DNA of 64,000 nt from an uncultured Poribacteria bacterium. Lineage in GTDB: Bacteria > Poribacteria > WGA-4E > PCPOR2b. The stretch is taken from assembly GCA_958296125.1 (NCBI GenBank), contig OY282444.1, positions 1,353,176-1,417,175 on the forward strand, given 5' to 3'. This document shows, in pieces, positions 1 through 8,567 of the stretch. A program made the translations under genes and the position numbers. Within the stretch, counting starts at the first letter, position 1. Every line of letters starts with the position of its first letter. Below the pieces are notes generated by a model. The model ran no database searches. It saw only the letters and a program-made list of their open reading frames with translations, and had not been told where the DNA came from.

Positions 1-1121
1 ACTAGGACAGTCAACCCTTCGCGGGTATTGATGGCTGTCGGTATATCGTCAAACTTATGAATCATTGAGACAACTAAGCCGCGAGAATCGGACGCTAAAA
101 TTTTTCGTAGGTCCTGCTTGCTCCGGGCGACTTTAAGCTCAGTGATGCCGTAGCCGGTGATATTTCTAAATAGCTGGCTCTCTAATTCGTTACGGTCAAT
201 TAGCATTAGGACCGTCGGTTTTTCCGTCTCCCCACCCCCGCGCAATAACCGGGCTGCAATCGTTATCATGGTGAGGGTCTTGCCGCTGCCCTGGGTGTGC
301 CAGATAAGCCCGCGCCGCTTGTTCGGATCGTGGATCCGCTCAACCACCTTCTCCACGGCATGGATCTGGTGCTGACGCAACACAACTTTGGTCAGCGCGT
401 CGTCTTTGCTCTGAAAAATAATTGACTCTCGCAACACTTTCAGGAAGCGGTCACGGTCAAAGAAGGCCTTGACCTTCTCCTCGTAGGTTGTGGGTTCGTC
501 GGTCTTATAGTTAAACAGGTTTTTGCGGCTGACATTCCATGTCACACCGTAGAAAAAGTCCAGCATCTGTGTGATACCGAATAGTTGTGCGGTGGTAAAC
601 ATCTCCGGCGTTTCGCGGTGGTAGCGGCGGATCTGTTCCACACCTTCCGCCAATCCATCCCGTTTATTGGCAGCTTTGGTCTCCACCACCCCTACCGGAA
701 TCCCGTTAATCAGGAACACGACATCGGCGCGGTTACGGTGAACTGCCCCTTTCTGCGTCCACTCATCGGTTACATGAAACTGGTTATTGTCAGGAGTGTC
801 AAAATCAATCAGGTTGATATTCCGCTCGCGGTTCTCCATCGGGACAAAAACCGATCGCTCTCCGCGCAACCAAGAGAGAGCGTCTTCGTTTCCTTCAAGC
901 GTCGGATTGAGCAAACGCAACTGTCGCAAAATATCTTGACAGCGAGATTGGTCCAGTATGCTCCTATTGAGTTTCATCAGTTGCGCTTGTAGTATGTCGG
1001 TGAAGTAAAGCTCGGTATCACCGCGGCGCATCTGCATAGCTCCTGATTGAGAAACAGACTTCCAACCAATTTCATCGGCGTATTTGAGCATTGGGTTCTG
1101 GACAGCGGAACGTTCAGACAT
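1..1121 (-). CDS. hsdR: Type I restriction endonuclease subunit R, N-terminal part (runs off the left edge)
   Basis: Motor and nuclease subunit of a type I restriction enzyme, which cuts unmodified DNA after ATP-driven translocation. Translating the minus strand from the ATG at 1121 gives about 373 residues with no stop. It begins MSERSAVQNPMLKYADEIGW. The nuclease core is visible as RADVVFLINGIPVGVVETK (Asp, then Glu-x-Lys), followed by an RRYH segment and a Walker A HTQGSGKT of the SF2 motor. A full HsdR is usually about 1000 residues, so most of the helicase domains lie outside the window. It is the last gene of the hsdM-hsdS-hsdR operon, 38 bases after hsdS. The call is firm; only the length is unknown. 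Confidence 0.93.
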   Translation of the reverse strand, partial: MSERSAVQNPMLKYADEIGWKSVSQSGAMQMRRGDTELYFTDILQAQLMKLNRSILDQSRCQDILRQLRLLNPTLEGNEDALSWLRGERSVFVPMENRERNINLIDFDTPDNNQFHVTDEWTQKGAVHRNRADVVFLINGIPVGVVETKAANKRDGLAEGVEQIRRYHRETPEMFTTAQLFGITQMLDFFYGVTWNVSRKNLFNYKTDEPTTYEEKVKAFFDRDRFLKVLRESIIFQSKDDALTKVVLRQHQIHAVEKVVERIHDPNKRRGLIWHTQGSGKTLTMITIAARLLRGGGETEKPTVLMLIDRNELESQLFRNITGYGITELKVARSKQDLRKILASDSRGLVVSMIHKFDDIPTAINTREGLTVL

Positions 1122-1159
1122 AATTTTCTATAAAAAAGAGTAGGCGATAGTGGTAGATC

Positions 1160-2455
1160 CTATTGAGAGGTGTTTGAAAGTTTCATAGTAAATGCGAAAT
1201 TCAGTGGCACGGCAGACCTTTTCCCTGTCATCAGTTCGTCGAGCATGGCGTGGAATAGTTCGTCTAGATATTCCGCTTCCTGTTCAAGGGCTGCGATTTT
1301 GGTGTCACAAGCAGTCAGACTGATTGCTATTTCCCGTTGTTCAGGTAGACAAGGCAAGGGTACTTGAACTTGCTGAAAATTTTTTGACGAAATCCCTTTT
1401 GCTGTTGAACCAGTAGCTCGTCCCAGATACTCTTTCCTCACTTGTTCACTATAAAGTACATATAACAGATATGAAGAATCCAAAACCGTCTTATCTGCTC
1501 GCAAGAGAACCATTCTCTGAGCCAGTGAAAAACGGAAATTTGGTGGAACCATAGCAGATTCGCCAAGAGGACCTTCAGTGGTAAATATAATGTCACCAGC
1601 TTTAGGAAAGCCCCTTGTCATAAATGACTTATAAGTTTCGCCAGTCACATAAGTTATTTTATCGCTCTTTAAGGTCAAACGCCCTTCTTTAACATTTGAA
1701 CTACGGAGATGAACTATTCCGGATTCTGAAAATTTTGGAGTTCTTCCCCTATAGTCTATAATGCGTTCACAGATCTCGCCTATAGTTCCTAAGTCCCAGC
1801 TTTCAGGAATCTCTCCAATCTCCGTCTGCTTGCGGGGTTCGCCTTTCGTGCCATAAGAAAAGAGGTAATCCATCAACGCTGCTTTGCGTTCGCGCTCTAA
1901 GGCAAGCTCGCGTTGCCGTGCGGCTTTCGCCGCTTGGATTGTCTGTAAAATGTGGGCGATGGCGCGTTGTTCGGGAAGTGGGGGAAGCGGGATTTCCAAG
2001 TTAACAAGTGTTTCTTTGCCTAATCGCTGTCGTCCAGTCGTCCCTTGCATTCTCCCTGCAAGCAAAATGCGAACATCAGACAGCAACAAGTAATAGAACA
2101 GATAGAATTTATCACTAGCACCTACAACTTCACGAATCGGAATTACTTCAGTCGTTGCAATACCAAATGGAGTCGGTAAATCTTCAATAATACACTGTTT
2201 CCCATTTTCAAAAGATGGCGTAATTTTAGCGAGCAGAATGTCACTGGGTTCAAAATAAGTTCCACTACTTAGTTCCTCCCTCGTTTTGATTATAAATTCT
2301 TCCGAAAAGAGTTTGGCAATTGGAATCAAGTCCATTGGTACGAACGGAATTTCATGGTATTCTGCATATTGCAAATCCCTCGGTTTCTTTGTAAATGTAG
2401 CAACTTCCCCAAAACGCACAATCTTCCAATGTTCTGGAAAATTCATCATACTCAT
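1160..2455 (-). CDS. hsdS: Type I restriction enzyme specificity subunit S
   Basis: DNA-recognition subunit of the type I enzyme, 431 residues. It shows the usual two-fold plan: a target-recognition domain starting with PEHWKIVRFGEV, a central conserved helix around LPPLPEQRAIAHILQTIQAA (residues about 155-175), a second recognition domain starting IPESWDLGTIGEIC, and a second conserved helix around LPEQREIAISLTACDTKIAALE. The two half-sites imply a bipartite target, which cannot be read from sequence alone. Its ATG overlaps the hsdM stop as ATGA (2452-2455), so translation is probably coupled. HsdS recognition domains are the most variable part of such systems, so the neighbours are better conserved than this gene. 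Confidence 0.95.
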   Translation of the reverse strand: MSMMNFPEHWKIVRFGEVATFTKKPRDLQYAEYHEIPFVPMDLIPIAKLFSEEFIIKTREELSSGTYFEPSDILLAKITPSFENGKQCIIEDLPTPFGIATTEVIPIREVVGASDKFYLFYYLLLSDVRILLAGRMQGTTGRQRLGKETLVNLEIPLPPLPEQRAIAHILQTIQAAKAARQRELALERERKAALMDYLFSYGTKGEPRKQTEIGEIPESWDLGTIGEICERIIDYRGRTPKFSESGIVHLRSSNVKEGRLTLKSDKITYVTGETYKSFMTRGFPKAGDIIFTTEGPLGESAMVPPNFRFSLAQRMVLLRADKTVLDSSYLLYVLYSEQVRKEYLGRATGSTAKGISSKNFQQVQVPLPCLPEQREIAISLTACDTKIAALEQEAEYLDELFHAMLDELMTGKRSAVPLNFAFTMKLSNTSQ

Positions 2456-4095
2456 TGCAGCCCCTCCCCGTTGAGCCCAAGTCTAATCAACACATCTTCC
2501 AACGCCTGATCTGCCTTCTCGCGAGTGATACGCGCTTCCGTCAAATCCGCTAGAATCTCAGAGACAGGACGGTGCTCTACTTTATCTTCTACGTCTACGA
2601 ACTGGGAAGGACTCAGGTTATAATCGGTTTTTTGGGCATCTTTTAGTGTGATAACCGCGCTCAATTTCTCGCGGGTTTCCCACGCCTGATATACTTCAGC
2701 TGCGAGATTAATTCCCTCATCGGTCAGGACATTTTTCGGTTTCTGGTTGACAAAATAGGTGGAAAGGTTGACAAGCAGGATTTGTGATTTGCGTTCTGCT
2801 GGCTTGCTGCGGTTCAACAGTAAAATAATCCCCGGTGCGCTGGTGTTGTAAAACAGGTTTTCGGGCAAAAGTATCACACCTTCAATCAGGTCGTTCTCCA
2901 CAAACCCTTTGCGAATATCGCGTTCCCGACTGGTCTGTTTACTGCCAGACCCCCGAGACACTGCGCCGGTATCGAGGACAATCGCTGCGTGTCCGGTCTC
3001 TTTTAAGGATGCGAGAATATGTTGCACCCACGCCCAATCCGCGGAGGAACTCGGCGGAACGCCATAGGTGAAACGCCCCCAACGGTCGTTGACGTAGAAG
3101 CTCTCGTTATACTCCTTCTGATTCCACATCGGATTGGCAAGCACATAGTCAAAGCGTTGCAACCCTGAACCATCTGCAACAAAGCCCGGATTGCGGAAGG
3201 TGTCGCCAATGTGCAAATCGGCACCGATAAAATCGTGCAGAAAGGCGTTCATCTTCGCCATGGCGTAGGTGGTGGGAGTCAGTTCCTGCCCATAGATTTT
3301 TGGAGCTGCGCTCTTTTCAGCTGGGTGCATTATCTCAAATAGGAGGCGGGGTTTGATAAGTAAGCCGCCTGAACCGCACGCTGGATCGTAAATAGTGGTG
3401 TGCGGTTCGGGGTTAATGATGCGCGCCATTAACGAACCGACCTCTTTTGGCGTGTAGAACTCGCCTGCACTCTGTCCCTGTCCTTCGGCAAATTTCCGTA
3501 GCAGATATTCGTAGGCACGCCCTAGGATATCCGGCTCTGTGTCTTGAAGCCCTAGCTGATGCTGACTTATGACCTCGATCAGTGCCGCGAGTCGGTCATC
3601 GCCAAGGGTCCGCTGCCCGCTCTGTTGCTCGTTAAAGTCCTCCACGTCAAGAACGCCCCGCAACAGTGGGTTCAGACGGGCAACTTCGCGCATTGCTTCG
3701 GTGACAAACTCGCCCAAGCGACCATCTGCGGGTTGGTCGCGAAGTGCCTCCCAACGATACTGTTGAGGGATGTAGAAACGGACAATCGGGTTGCGTCCCC
3801 CCTTGAATGCGTCCTGATGGTCTTCGTCAATGAGTTCCCGCGTCCCTTCCTCATCCCCACCGTATTCCTCAACCAGATTTGCAACTTCATCATCGAATAC
3901 ATCGGAGAGCCGTTTGTAGAAAATTAGGGGTAGGATAAAATCCTTGAATTTTGGGGCATCGGTCGTCCCACGAATGACACAAGCGGCATCCCATAGCCAT
4001 GTTTCAAGGGTAGAGATGTCTAGTTGTTCATGGTCTGATGCGGAAAAGGGAATTGGGGTTTTTGGGGTGTTTGCATCGGTGTTATTTTTCGGCAA
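2452..4095 (-). CDS. hsdM: Type I restriction-modification system methyltransferase subunit M
   Basis: N6-adenine methyltransferase subunit, 547 residues, which with HsdS forms the methylase and with HsdR the full restriction complex. Visible motifs are GEFYTPKEVGSLMARI, the AdoMet-binding motif I DPACGSGGLLIKP, and a motif IV written ANPMWNQ instead of the common (N/D)PP(F/Y/W). The N-terminal helical domain (residues about 20-150) begins with LETWLWDAACVIRG, typical of HsdM. The ATG at 4095 is the first in frame and starts the operon. The altered second residue of motif IV is the one odd point; I take it as a natural variant rather than a dead enzyme because everything else is intact. Confidence 0.95.
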   Translation of the reverse strand: MPKNNTDANTPKTPIPFSASDHEQLDISTLETWLWDAACVIRGTTDAPKFKDFILPLIFYKRLSDVFDDEVANLVEEYGGDEEGTRELIDEDHQDAFKGGRNPIVRFYIPQQYRWEALRDQPADGRLGEFVTEAMREVARLNPLLRGVLDVEDFNEQQSGQRTLGDDRLAALIEVISQHQLGLQDTEPDILGRAYEYLLRKFAEGQGQSAGEFYTPKEVGSLMARIINPEPHTTIYDPACGSGGLLIKPRLLFEIMHPAEKSAAPKIYGQELTPTTYAMAKMNAFLHDFIGADLHIGDTFRNPGFVADGSGLQRFDYVLANPMWNQKEYNESFYVNDRWGRFTYGVPPSSSADWAWVQHILASLKETGHAAIVLDTGAVSRGSGSKQTSRERDIRKGFVENDLIEGVILLPENLFYNTSAPGIILLLNRSKPAERKSQILLVNLSTYFVNQKPKNVLTDEGINLAAEVYQAWETREKLSAVITLKDAQKTDYNLSPSQFVDVEDKVEHRPVSEILADLTEARITREKADQALEDVLIRLGLNGEGLQ

Positions 4096-4253
4096 TGGTT
4101 ATGCTCCTATGGAAGGTGTTAAATTGGTTCATTGGCTGTGGGTGTTGGGTTTCACGCTCGCTATCTGTGAGAATGTAGTGTTGATAAATAGAAATTCTAC
4201 TGTCATTGGTAGCGATGCCCTTTCAACCGTTCAACCTAACCTACGATGTTGTC

Positions 4254-4298
4254 GAGGTAAGGATACCTCTCCCACAGTTGTTGAGGTAAGGATGCCTC
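4254..4298. repeat. Two tandem short hairpins between hsdM and the PhyH gene
   Basis: Within the 224-base gap 4096-4319 there are two near-copies of GAGGTAAGGATACCTC (4254-4269 and 4283-4298). The first is a perfect 6-bp stem GAGGTA/TACCTC with loop AGGA; the second has one changed base (TGCCTC) leaving a G-T pair. They lie after the stop of the minus-strand dioxygenase gene and before hsdM, so they may end transcription of the former. No T tract follows on either strand, so the terminator role is only a suggestion. Confidence 0.5.
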
Positions 4299-4319
4299 AT
4301 TCATGATTACCTGAGCGAT

Positions 4320-5117
4320 TCAGACTCGTCCCGGAAACTCTTTCCCTCGGATGTGCATGAAACGAAATTTTCCCGGCGGCATCTCGCATTCGGTCCGGAG
4401 GCGTGACTCCTCATCGTGGACACCGAGGTATTTCGTCTCGGCGTGGAGATAGTGTAATGCCAGCCCCCGCCGCCGCTTCGGTGTCGGGTTCGCTCCAGTT
4501 CGGTGGAAGTTCAGACCGTGGTGGAACATACAGTGCCCTGCCTTTAACTCCACAGGGGTCGGCTTGGCGATCTCCGGATCGTCGATGAATCGCTGTTTGT
4601 ATTCACGGGTGACGGGCCCCCACTTGTGACTGCCGGGGATGACGGTCATACAACCGTTTTCGACGGTAGCATCATCCAAGGCAACCCAACAGCTGACATG
4701 GTCCTGCGGGACAAAGAAGGGCCAAGCGGGTGAGTCTTGATGCCAGTCGGTCACTGTCCCGTTATAGCGGGGCTTCATCATCAGTTGGTCGGTGTAGAGC
4801 TTAATGTTGGGACCTAAGAGCGTTTCGATGACATCCACAATTTCAGGTTTCTTGGCAACTGCTTGGAAAAGGTCGTCAAAGTAGCAGAGTTGTGTCATTT
4901 TGCGGACGGTGTCGATGCGGGGTGTGGCCGTATCCTCGCCCTCACGGAACGCCGCCTCAAGCTGGATGTAGCGCGAGGGCACATGCGTCACGCGCCCCTC
5001 AGCGATATCCTCGCTCCGCTGCCGGAGGGATTCCAATTCCTCGGCAGACAACACTTGTGTATAAGGTAGATAACCGTATTTCTCAAAGAACGCGTTCTGA
5101 TCGGTCGTTAAAGCCAT
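4320..5117 (-). CDS. Phytanoyl-CoA dioxygenase (PhyH) family protein
   Basis: Fe(II)/2-oxoglutarate-dependent oxygenase of the PhyH family, 265 residues, substrate unknown. The metal-binding pair is visible as WHQDSPAW (His126-x-Asp128), and the distal His lies in HHGLNFHRTGAN (His200 or His205), followed by the RRRGLALHY segment that normally holds the 2-oxoglutarate-binding Arg. GCMTVIPGSHKWG is the usual core strand region. The ATG at 5117 is preceded by AAAGGAG seven bases upstream. Unlike the second PhyH gene at 31288-32031, the facial triad is complete here. It stands alone, with the hsd operon downstream on the same strand. Confidence 0.88.
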   Translation of the reverse strand: MALTTDQNAFFEKYGYLPYTQVLSAEELESLRQRSEDIAEGRVTHVPSRYIQLEAAFREGEDTATPRIDTVRKMTQLCYFDDLFQAVAKKPEIVDVIETLLGPNIKLYTDQLMMKPRYNGTVTDWHQDSPAWPFFVPQDHVSCWVALDDATVENGCMTVIPGSHKWGPVTREYKQRFIDDPEIAKPTPVELKAGHCMFHHGLNFHRTGANPTPKRRRGLALHYLHAETKYLGVHDEESRLRTECEMPPGKFRFMHIRGKEFPGRV

Positions 5118-5155
5118 ATCGTATCTCCTTTGCTGTGCGGTTAGTTAAGGGCTGA

Positions 5156-5240
5156 GTAGGAAGTCGGGATTCGGAGATCCCGGTTCTCGTGGGCTCCGAT
5201 CGGAGGAGTTTTCAACCTACAGGAGAACTAAACGCCCCTA
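5156..5240. repeat. Dispersed intergenic repeat with a GGGATTYGGARATCC hairpin
   Basis: The stretch starts GTAGGAAGTCGGGATTCGGAG and ends ACAGGAGAACTAAACGCCCC. The same arrangement, GTAGGAGGTCGGGATTTGGAA to GGGAGAACTAAATGACCC, occurs at 21904-21992, and the tail alone (GGAAAACTAAATAGCCC) occurs near 41958-41976. The core forms a hairpin. No ORF is present, so I read it as a non-coding dispersed element. Confidence 0.6.
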
Positions 5241-5259
5241 CAAACCATGTAACTATGGG

Positions 5260-5288
5260 TTGAGATGTATGTCGTTTTGGTGTATAAT
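5260..5288 (+). promoter_or_regulatory. Sigma-70 type promoter of small gene copy 1
   Basis: TTGAGA at 5260-5265, a 17-base spacer and TATAAT at 5283-5288, some 50 bases before the ATG at 5341. The corresponding place in unit 2 has TTGAGA (5652-5657), a 16-base spacer and GACAAT (5674-5679), a weaker -10. Confidence 0.7.
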
Positions 5289-5340
5289 GTTGTTGTTTCG
5301 ACATACGACACAACAATACCTAACTACAAGAGGTTCAGTT

Positions 5341-5592
5341 ATGAAGTGGGAAAATCACCAAACACTTTTGACAGTTCTCATCACGCTGCTTGTCGCTATC
5401 TTCGGCTTTGCACAGGTGTATATCTTATTCGCTGTCAAGCAGGTGGACAATCGAATCACACGACTTGATAATCGGATCACGCGGCTTGATACTCGAATGA
5501 ATGAGCGGCTTAAATTGATAGAAAATAGACTGGATACACTCACTCAGACCCATATTGATCACCTCGCCTATCACAATAGGGAGGGCCGTTAA
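5341..5592 (+). CDS. Small membrane-anchored coiled-coil protein, copy 1
   Basis: Predicted 83-residue protein of unknown function. One membrane helix at about residues 8-33 (TLLTVLITLLVAIFGFAQVY) is followed by a short coiled coil with regular heptads (VDNRITRLDNRIT, RLDTRMNERL, IENRLDTL) and a His-rich tail. I start it at MKWENHQ because this is where the two tandem copies share an ATG after a conserved promoter; longer in-frame starts upstream lie in the promoter. It carries seven residues (one heptad, RLDNRIT) more than copy 2. Proteins of this plan are often called DUF-type coiled-coil membrane proteins; I do not recognise a family with certainty. Confidence 0.7.
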   Translation: MKWENHQTLLTVLITLLVAIFGFAQVYILFAVKQVDNRITRLDNRITRLDTRMNERLKLIENRLDTLTQTHIDHLAYHNREGR

Positions 5593-5630
5593 GCGTTGAG
5601 ATATGATATGAATCCCAACCTACTAACATT

Positions 5631-6000
5631 TACAAACGATGTAACTATGGGTTGAGATGTATGTCGTTTTGGTGACAATGTTGTTGTTTCGACATGCGAT
5701 ACAACAATATCTAACGACAAGGGGTTCAGTTATGAAGTGGGAAAATCACCAAACACTTTTGACAGTTCTCATCACGCTGCTTGTCGCTATCTTCGGCTTT
5801 GCACAAGTGTATATCTTATTCGCTGTCAAGCAGGTGGACAATCGAATCACGCGGCTTGATACTCGCATCAATGAGCGACTTAAATTGATAGAAAATAGAC
5901 TGGATACACTCACTCAGACCCATATTGATCACCTCGCCCATCACAATAGGGAGGGCCGTTAAGCGTCGAGATATGATATGAATCTCAACCTACTAACATT
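5631..6000. repeat. Tandem duplication, unit 2
   Basis: A 370-base second copy of the unit at 5239-5630, nearly identical over the gene and its leader, lacking one heptad block and with a changed -10 box. It abuts unit 1 directly. Confidence 0.9.
5732..5962 (+). CDS. Small membrane-anchored coiled-coil protein, copy 2
   Basis: Predicted 76-residue protein, near-identical to the product of 5341-5592 but with one heptad fewer, Met to Ile at one coil position and Tyr to His near the end. It has the same membrane helix and coil plan, and its function is unknown. The promoter in front of it has a degraded -10 (GACAAT for TATAAT), so it may be expressed less than copy 1 or depend on read-through from it. 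The differing residues keep the reading frame, which argues that both copies are, or were recently, under selection as protein. Confidence 0.7.
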   Translation: MKWENHQTLLTVLITLLVAIFGFAQVYILFAVKQVDNRITRLDTRINERLKLIENRLDTLTQTHIDHLAHHNREGR

Positions 6001-6010
6001 TCTCATCAAG

Positions 6011-6028
6011 GTAGCAACTCGGATGAAT
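6011..6028. repeat. Single copy of the TAGCAACTYGNGTTAA end motif
   Basis: GTAGCAACTCGGATGAATTC matches the right end of the intergenic inverted-repeat elements seen at 19141-19330 and 43941-44230. I found no convincing partner end to its left, so this is a solo or decayed end. Confidence 0.4.
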
Positions 6029-6048
6029 TCACACAAAACGGGGGTGAA

Positions 6049-7518
6049 TTAATCACGTAGTTGATCCTCTTGATCGCTTTTGTTCAGCCAACCGTAAGAT
6101 TCCAGTTTTCGATACAACGTCCGCAAACCGATTCCGAGCATTTCCGCCGCCCGCTTTTTATTGTTCCCGGTCTCTGCCAATGTCTTGCCGATAGCCTCTT
6201 TTTCGATTTCGTCCATTGTCATTCCAACGGTTCCAACCTTTCCATCCTCCGCATCAATGGAAGCTTCCTGATTATCCGGGGTATCGCGGTTCAGAGCCCC
6301 CCCCATTTGGGCATCAGAATCCGAAGGGACCTCCGAATCGGTGAAATTCGCTTGAAATTCGGAGGAAAAAGCATCGAGTTGAAGGGTCTCCGTCCCCGCT
6401 AAAATGATGGCGGTTTCGATGGCGTTGCGTAATTCACGGATGTTTCCAGCCCAATCCGCATTTTTCAGGTAGTTCATCGCCTGGGGAGTAATTCCTGAAA
6501 CGGGACGGTCGTGTTCTTTGCTAAACTCTTTGATGAACGCGCTGGCCAATAGGGGAATATCCTCTCGCCGCTTTCTTAACGGGGGTACCCAAATTGGAAA
6601 TCGGTTGATACGATGATAGAGGTCGTTGCGGAATTTTCCGTTGTTCATCGCTTCTTTGAGGTCTGCATTGGTCGCAGCGATGATACGGACATCGGTTTTG
6701 ATCGGTTTATCCCCGCCGAGGCGCGTGAATTCCTGTCCTTCCAGTACACGGAGGAATTTCACCTGTGTTTCAGGTCCCATTTCCCCAACTTCGTCCAACA
6801 GTAGGGTGCCGCCATTTGCCTGCTCAAACAACCCCAGTTTGCGGGTAGTCGCCCCGGTGAAAGCCCCACGCTCATGTCCGAACAGTTCACTTTCAAGGAG
6901 CTCCCGATAGAGCGCGCCGCAGTTAATTGTCCGATACGGTTTGTCCTTTCGGCGGCTATGGTTGTGGATTGCATTCGCGATTAATTCCTTGCCAACCCCA
7001 CTTTCCCCGCGTATTAGGACCGTTGCATTGGTCGGGGCAACGAGCCGAATCATGCGGAAAAGCTCTCGCATCGGTTTTGACGTGCCGATGATGTTCGCAA
7101 ACCCGAACTTGTCATCAAGTTGTTCTCGCAGATTGACATTTTGGAGGAAGAGGGACCGCTTTTCGAGTGCGTTTTTCGCCGTTTGGCGTAAGATGTTAAT
7201 CTGTATCGGTTTTTCGAGGTAACCGTCCGCTCCCGCTTTCGTGGCTTCAACCGCACTATCAATTGAGCCGTAGCCTGTTAAGATGATAACTTGCGTGTAA
7301 GGGTAGTTGTCCTTTATGTGTTTGAGCAGATCCATCCCACTCAAATCGGGCATCTTTTCATCCGTGATGACGACATCGATGTTTTCAGCGGCTAAAGTCT
7401 CCAATGCTTCGCGTCCACCTGATGCTGCGAATAGGTCGTAGCCTTCGCGTTCAAGCACTTCGATGGCTGCCTCGACGCTTGCTGAATCATCGTCTACAAC
7501 AAGGATTTTGGGGATCAT
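6049..7518 (-). CDS. Sigma-54-dependent response regulator (NtrC family)
   Basis: Transcription activator of 489 residues with three domains in order. The receiver (about 1-120) has Asp9/Asp10, a phospho-acceptor Asp53 in VITDEKMPD, and Lys103 in LEKP. The AAA+ domain (about 140-380) has Walker A GESGVGKE (171-178), the sigma-54 contact loop GAFTGA (218-223) and Walker B GGTLLLDEVGEM. The Fis-type helix-turn-helix (about 448-475) contains KKRAAEMLGIGLRTLYRKLE. It should activate sigma-54 promoters when phosphorylated, most likely by the histidine kinase encoded 92 bases upstream at 7611-8561. Its targets are unknown. An acidic, low-complexity linker (about 395-440) separates the AAA+ and DNA-binding domains. 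Confidence 0.95.
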   Translation of the reverse strand: MIPKILVVDDDSASVEAAIEVLEREGYDLFAASGGREALETLAAENIDVVITDEKMPDLSGMDLLKHIKDNYPYTQVIILTGYGSIDSAVEATKAGADGYLEKPIQINILRQTAKNALEKRSLFLQNVNLREQLDDKFGFANIIGTSKPMRELFRMIRLVAPTNATVLIRGESGVGKELIANAIHNHSRRKDKPYRTINCGALYRELLESELFGHERGAFTGATTRKLGLFEQANGGTLLLDEVGEMGPETQVKFLRVLEGQEFTRLGGDKPIKTDVRIIAATNADLKEAMNNGKFRNDLYHRINRFPIWVPPLRKRREDIPLLASAFIKEFSKEHDRPVSGITPQAMNYLKNADWAGNIRELRNAIETAIILAGTETLQLDAFSSEFQANFTDSEVPSDSDAQMGGALNRDTPDNQEASIDAEDGKVGTVGMTMDEIEKEAIGKTLAETGNNKKRAAEMLGIGLRTLYRKLESYGWLNKSDQEDQLRD

Positions 7519-7584
7519 CTTATCACCTGCTACTACTTAGTCTAACTTGGATATGACGATCCAAGCCGATCGGGGTCAGGGCAC

Positions 7585-7601
7585 GGCATGCGGAGCGTGC
7601 C
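7585..7601. repeat. Hairpin repeat GGCATGCGGAGCGTGCC
   Basis: One of four copies of a palindromic repeat (others at 31157-31173, 40570-40586, 45639-45655). It sits in the 92-base spacer between the kinase and regulator genes. The surrounding bases extend the stem to GGGCACG/CGTGCCC. The stem bases differ between copies while pairing is kept in this one. Confidence 0.6.
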
Positions 7602-7610
7602 CACTACTTT

Positions 7611-8561
7611 TTACTTGGTGGGCAGCAAAATGGAGAATTTTGTGCCTTGACCGGGATGGCTCTCCACATTTACACGCCCACGATGTCCTTCGATAATCTG
7701 TTTTACGATTGTGAGACCGACTCCGGTCCCCTCCTCTTTTGTGGAAATAAACAGATCAAAGATTTTGTCGAGTTGCCCTGGTTCGATTCCTTGGCCTGTA
7801 TCCTCCACATCGATCTGTATCCCCGCATTCAACGGTTTTGCACGCACTGTGAGTGTGCCGCCATCTTCCATCGCCTGAACCCCGTTGATAATAAGATTCA
7901 GTAATGCCTGCTTGAATTGCGCTGGATCGAGTTGAACGGGAGGCAGTGCTTGGATCTCACGGTTGAGCTGAACGTTTTGCCTTTGCGCCTCCGGCTCGTT
8001 GAAGTCCAAAACTTCTTCGATAAGCACAGCGAGGTCGCAGGTTTCAAACGTCAACGGCGACAGATTTGCATAACGACGAAAATCGGTTAATATTCGATCA
8101 AGCCGCTCCACTTCCCTACGGATACGCCGGGCCCGGTGCTGTAAATCCGCCGGGTAGCTACGGTTTTTAGCGGATAGGTCTTCTTCCAAAATTTGGAGGT
8201 TAAGGTTAATGCTATTTAACGGATTGCGGATCTCATGGACTAACTCGCGGGTGAGGATATGTGTCGGTTTAGCGTGCTCATTATTAAGTTTTTGGGCACG
8301 CGGGTATCTCCGCCGCCGGATCGCGACGGTCAAAATGCCAACAGCAAGAATCAGAATGAGCCCACTTGGAACCAACCACCAGGTGACGGTCATACGATTT
8401 AACAGGGGAGATTTTAAGAGAAAGGACGTTGGTCGTCGGACCGCCGCGGCCTCATCAGGGAAATGTCTATGCAACTGCGCCCGAACGACTAACGATAAAA
8501 GTATGCGTGCCAGCCCAGAGGGAGTTCCAAAATCCCTCCGGGCTAACACCGATGGACACAT
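7611..8561 (-). CDS. Membrane-bound sensor histidine kinase
   Basis: Two-component sensor kinase. A single membrane helix (WWLVPSGLILILAVGILTVA, about 61-80) is followed by a HisKA domain with the phospho-acceptor His109 in ELVHEIRNPLNSINL. The HATPase domain then has an N box LLNLIINGVQAM, G1 DTGQGI and G2 GTGVGLTIVKQIIEGHRG. There is no recognisable extracellular sensing domain, so it may sense through the membrane or a partner. The start is uncertain: the ATG at 8561 lies four bases after the secDF stop, suggesting coupling, but Met57 (8393) directly before the membrane helix would give a conventional 260-residue kinase. It forms an operon with secDF upstream and the NtrC-type regulator downstream, its likely partner. 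Confidence 0.9.
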   Translation of the reverse strand: MCPSVLARRDFGTPSGLARILLSLVVRAQLHRHFPDEAAAVRRPTSFLLKSPLLNRMTVTWWLVPSGLILILAVGILTVAIRRRRYPRAQKLNNEHAKPTHILTRELVHEIRNPLNSINLNLQILEEDLSAKNRSYPADLQHRARRIRREVERLDRILTDFRRYANLSPLTFETCDLAVLIEEVLDFNEPEAQRQNVQLNREIQALPPVQLDPAQFKQALLNLIINGVQAMEDGGTLTVRAKPLNAGIQIDVEDTGQGIEPGQLDKIFDLFISTKEEGTGVGLTIVKQIIEGHRGRVNVESHPGQGTKFSILLPTK

Positions 8562-8567
8562 CAGCTG

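Larger units (their letters stand above)
5239..5630. repeat. Tandem duplication, unit 1
   Basis: A 392-base unit holding a promoter and one small gene, directly followed by a second unit at 5631-6000. Both start TACAAAC(C/G)ATGTAACTATG and end CAACCTACTAACATT. The length difference of 22 bases is explained by one extra 21-base heptad codon block in the gene and one base in the promoter spacer. Confidence 0.9.

Noticed and set aside
3944-4306. Plus-strand 120-residue frame over the hsdM start
   Set aside because: Half of it is antisense to hsdM, and the rest is repeat-like intergenic DNA.
5355-5543. Minus-strand frame opposite small gene copy 1
   Set aside because: It is a mirror of the coiled-coil repeats; the plus frame has a promoter and is duplicated with changes that keep frame.
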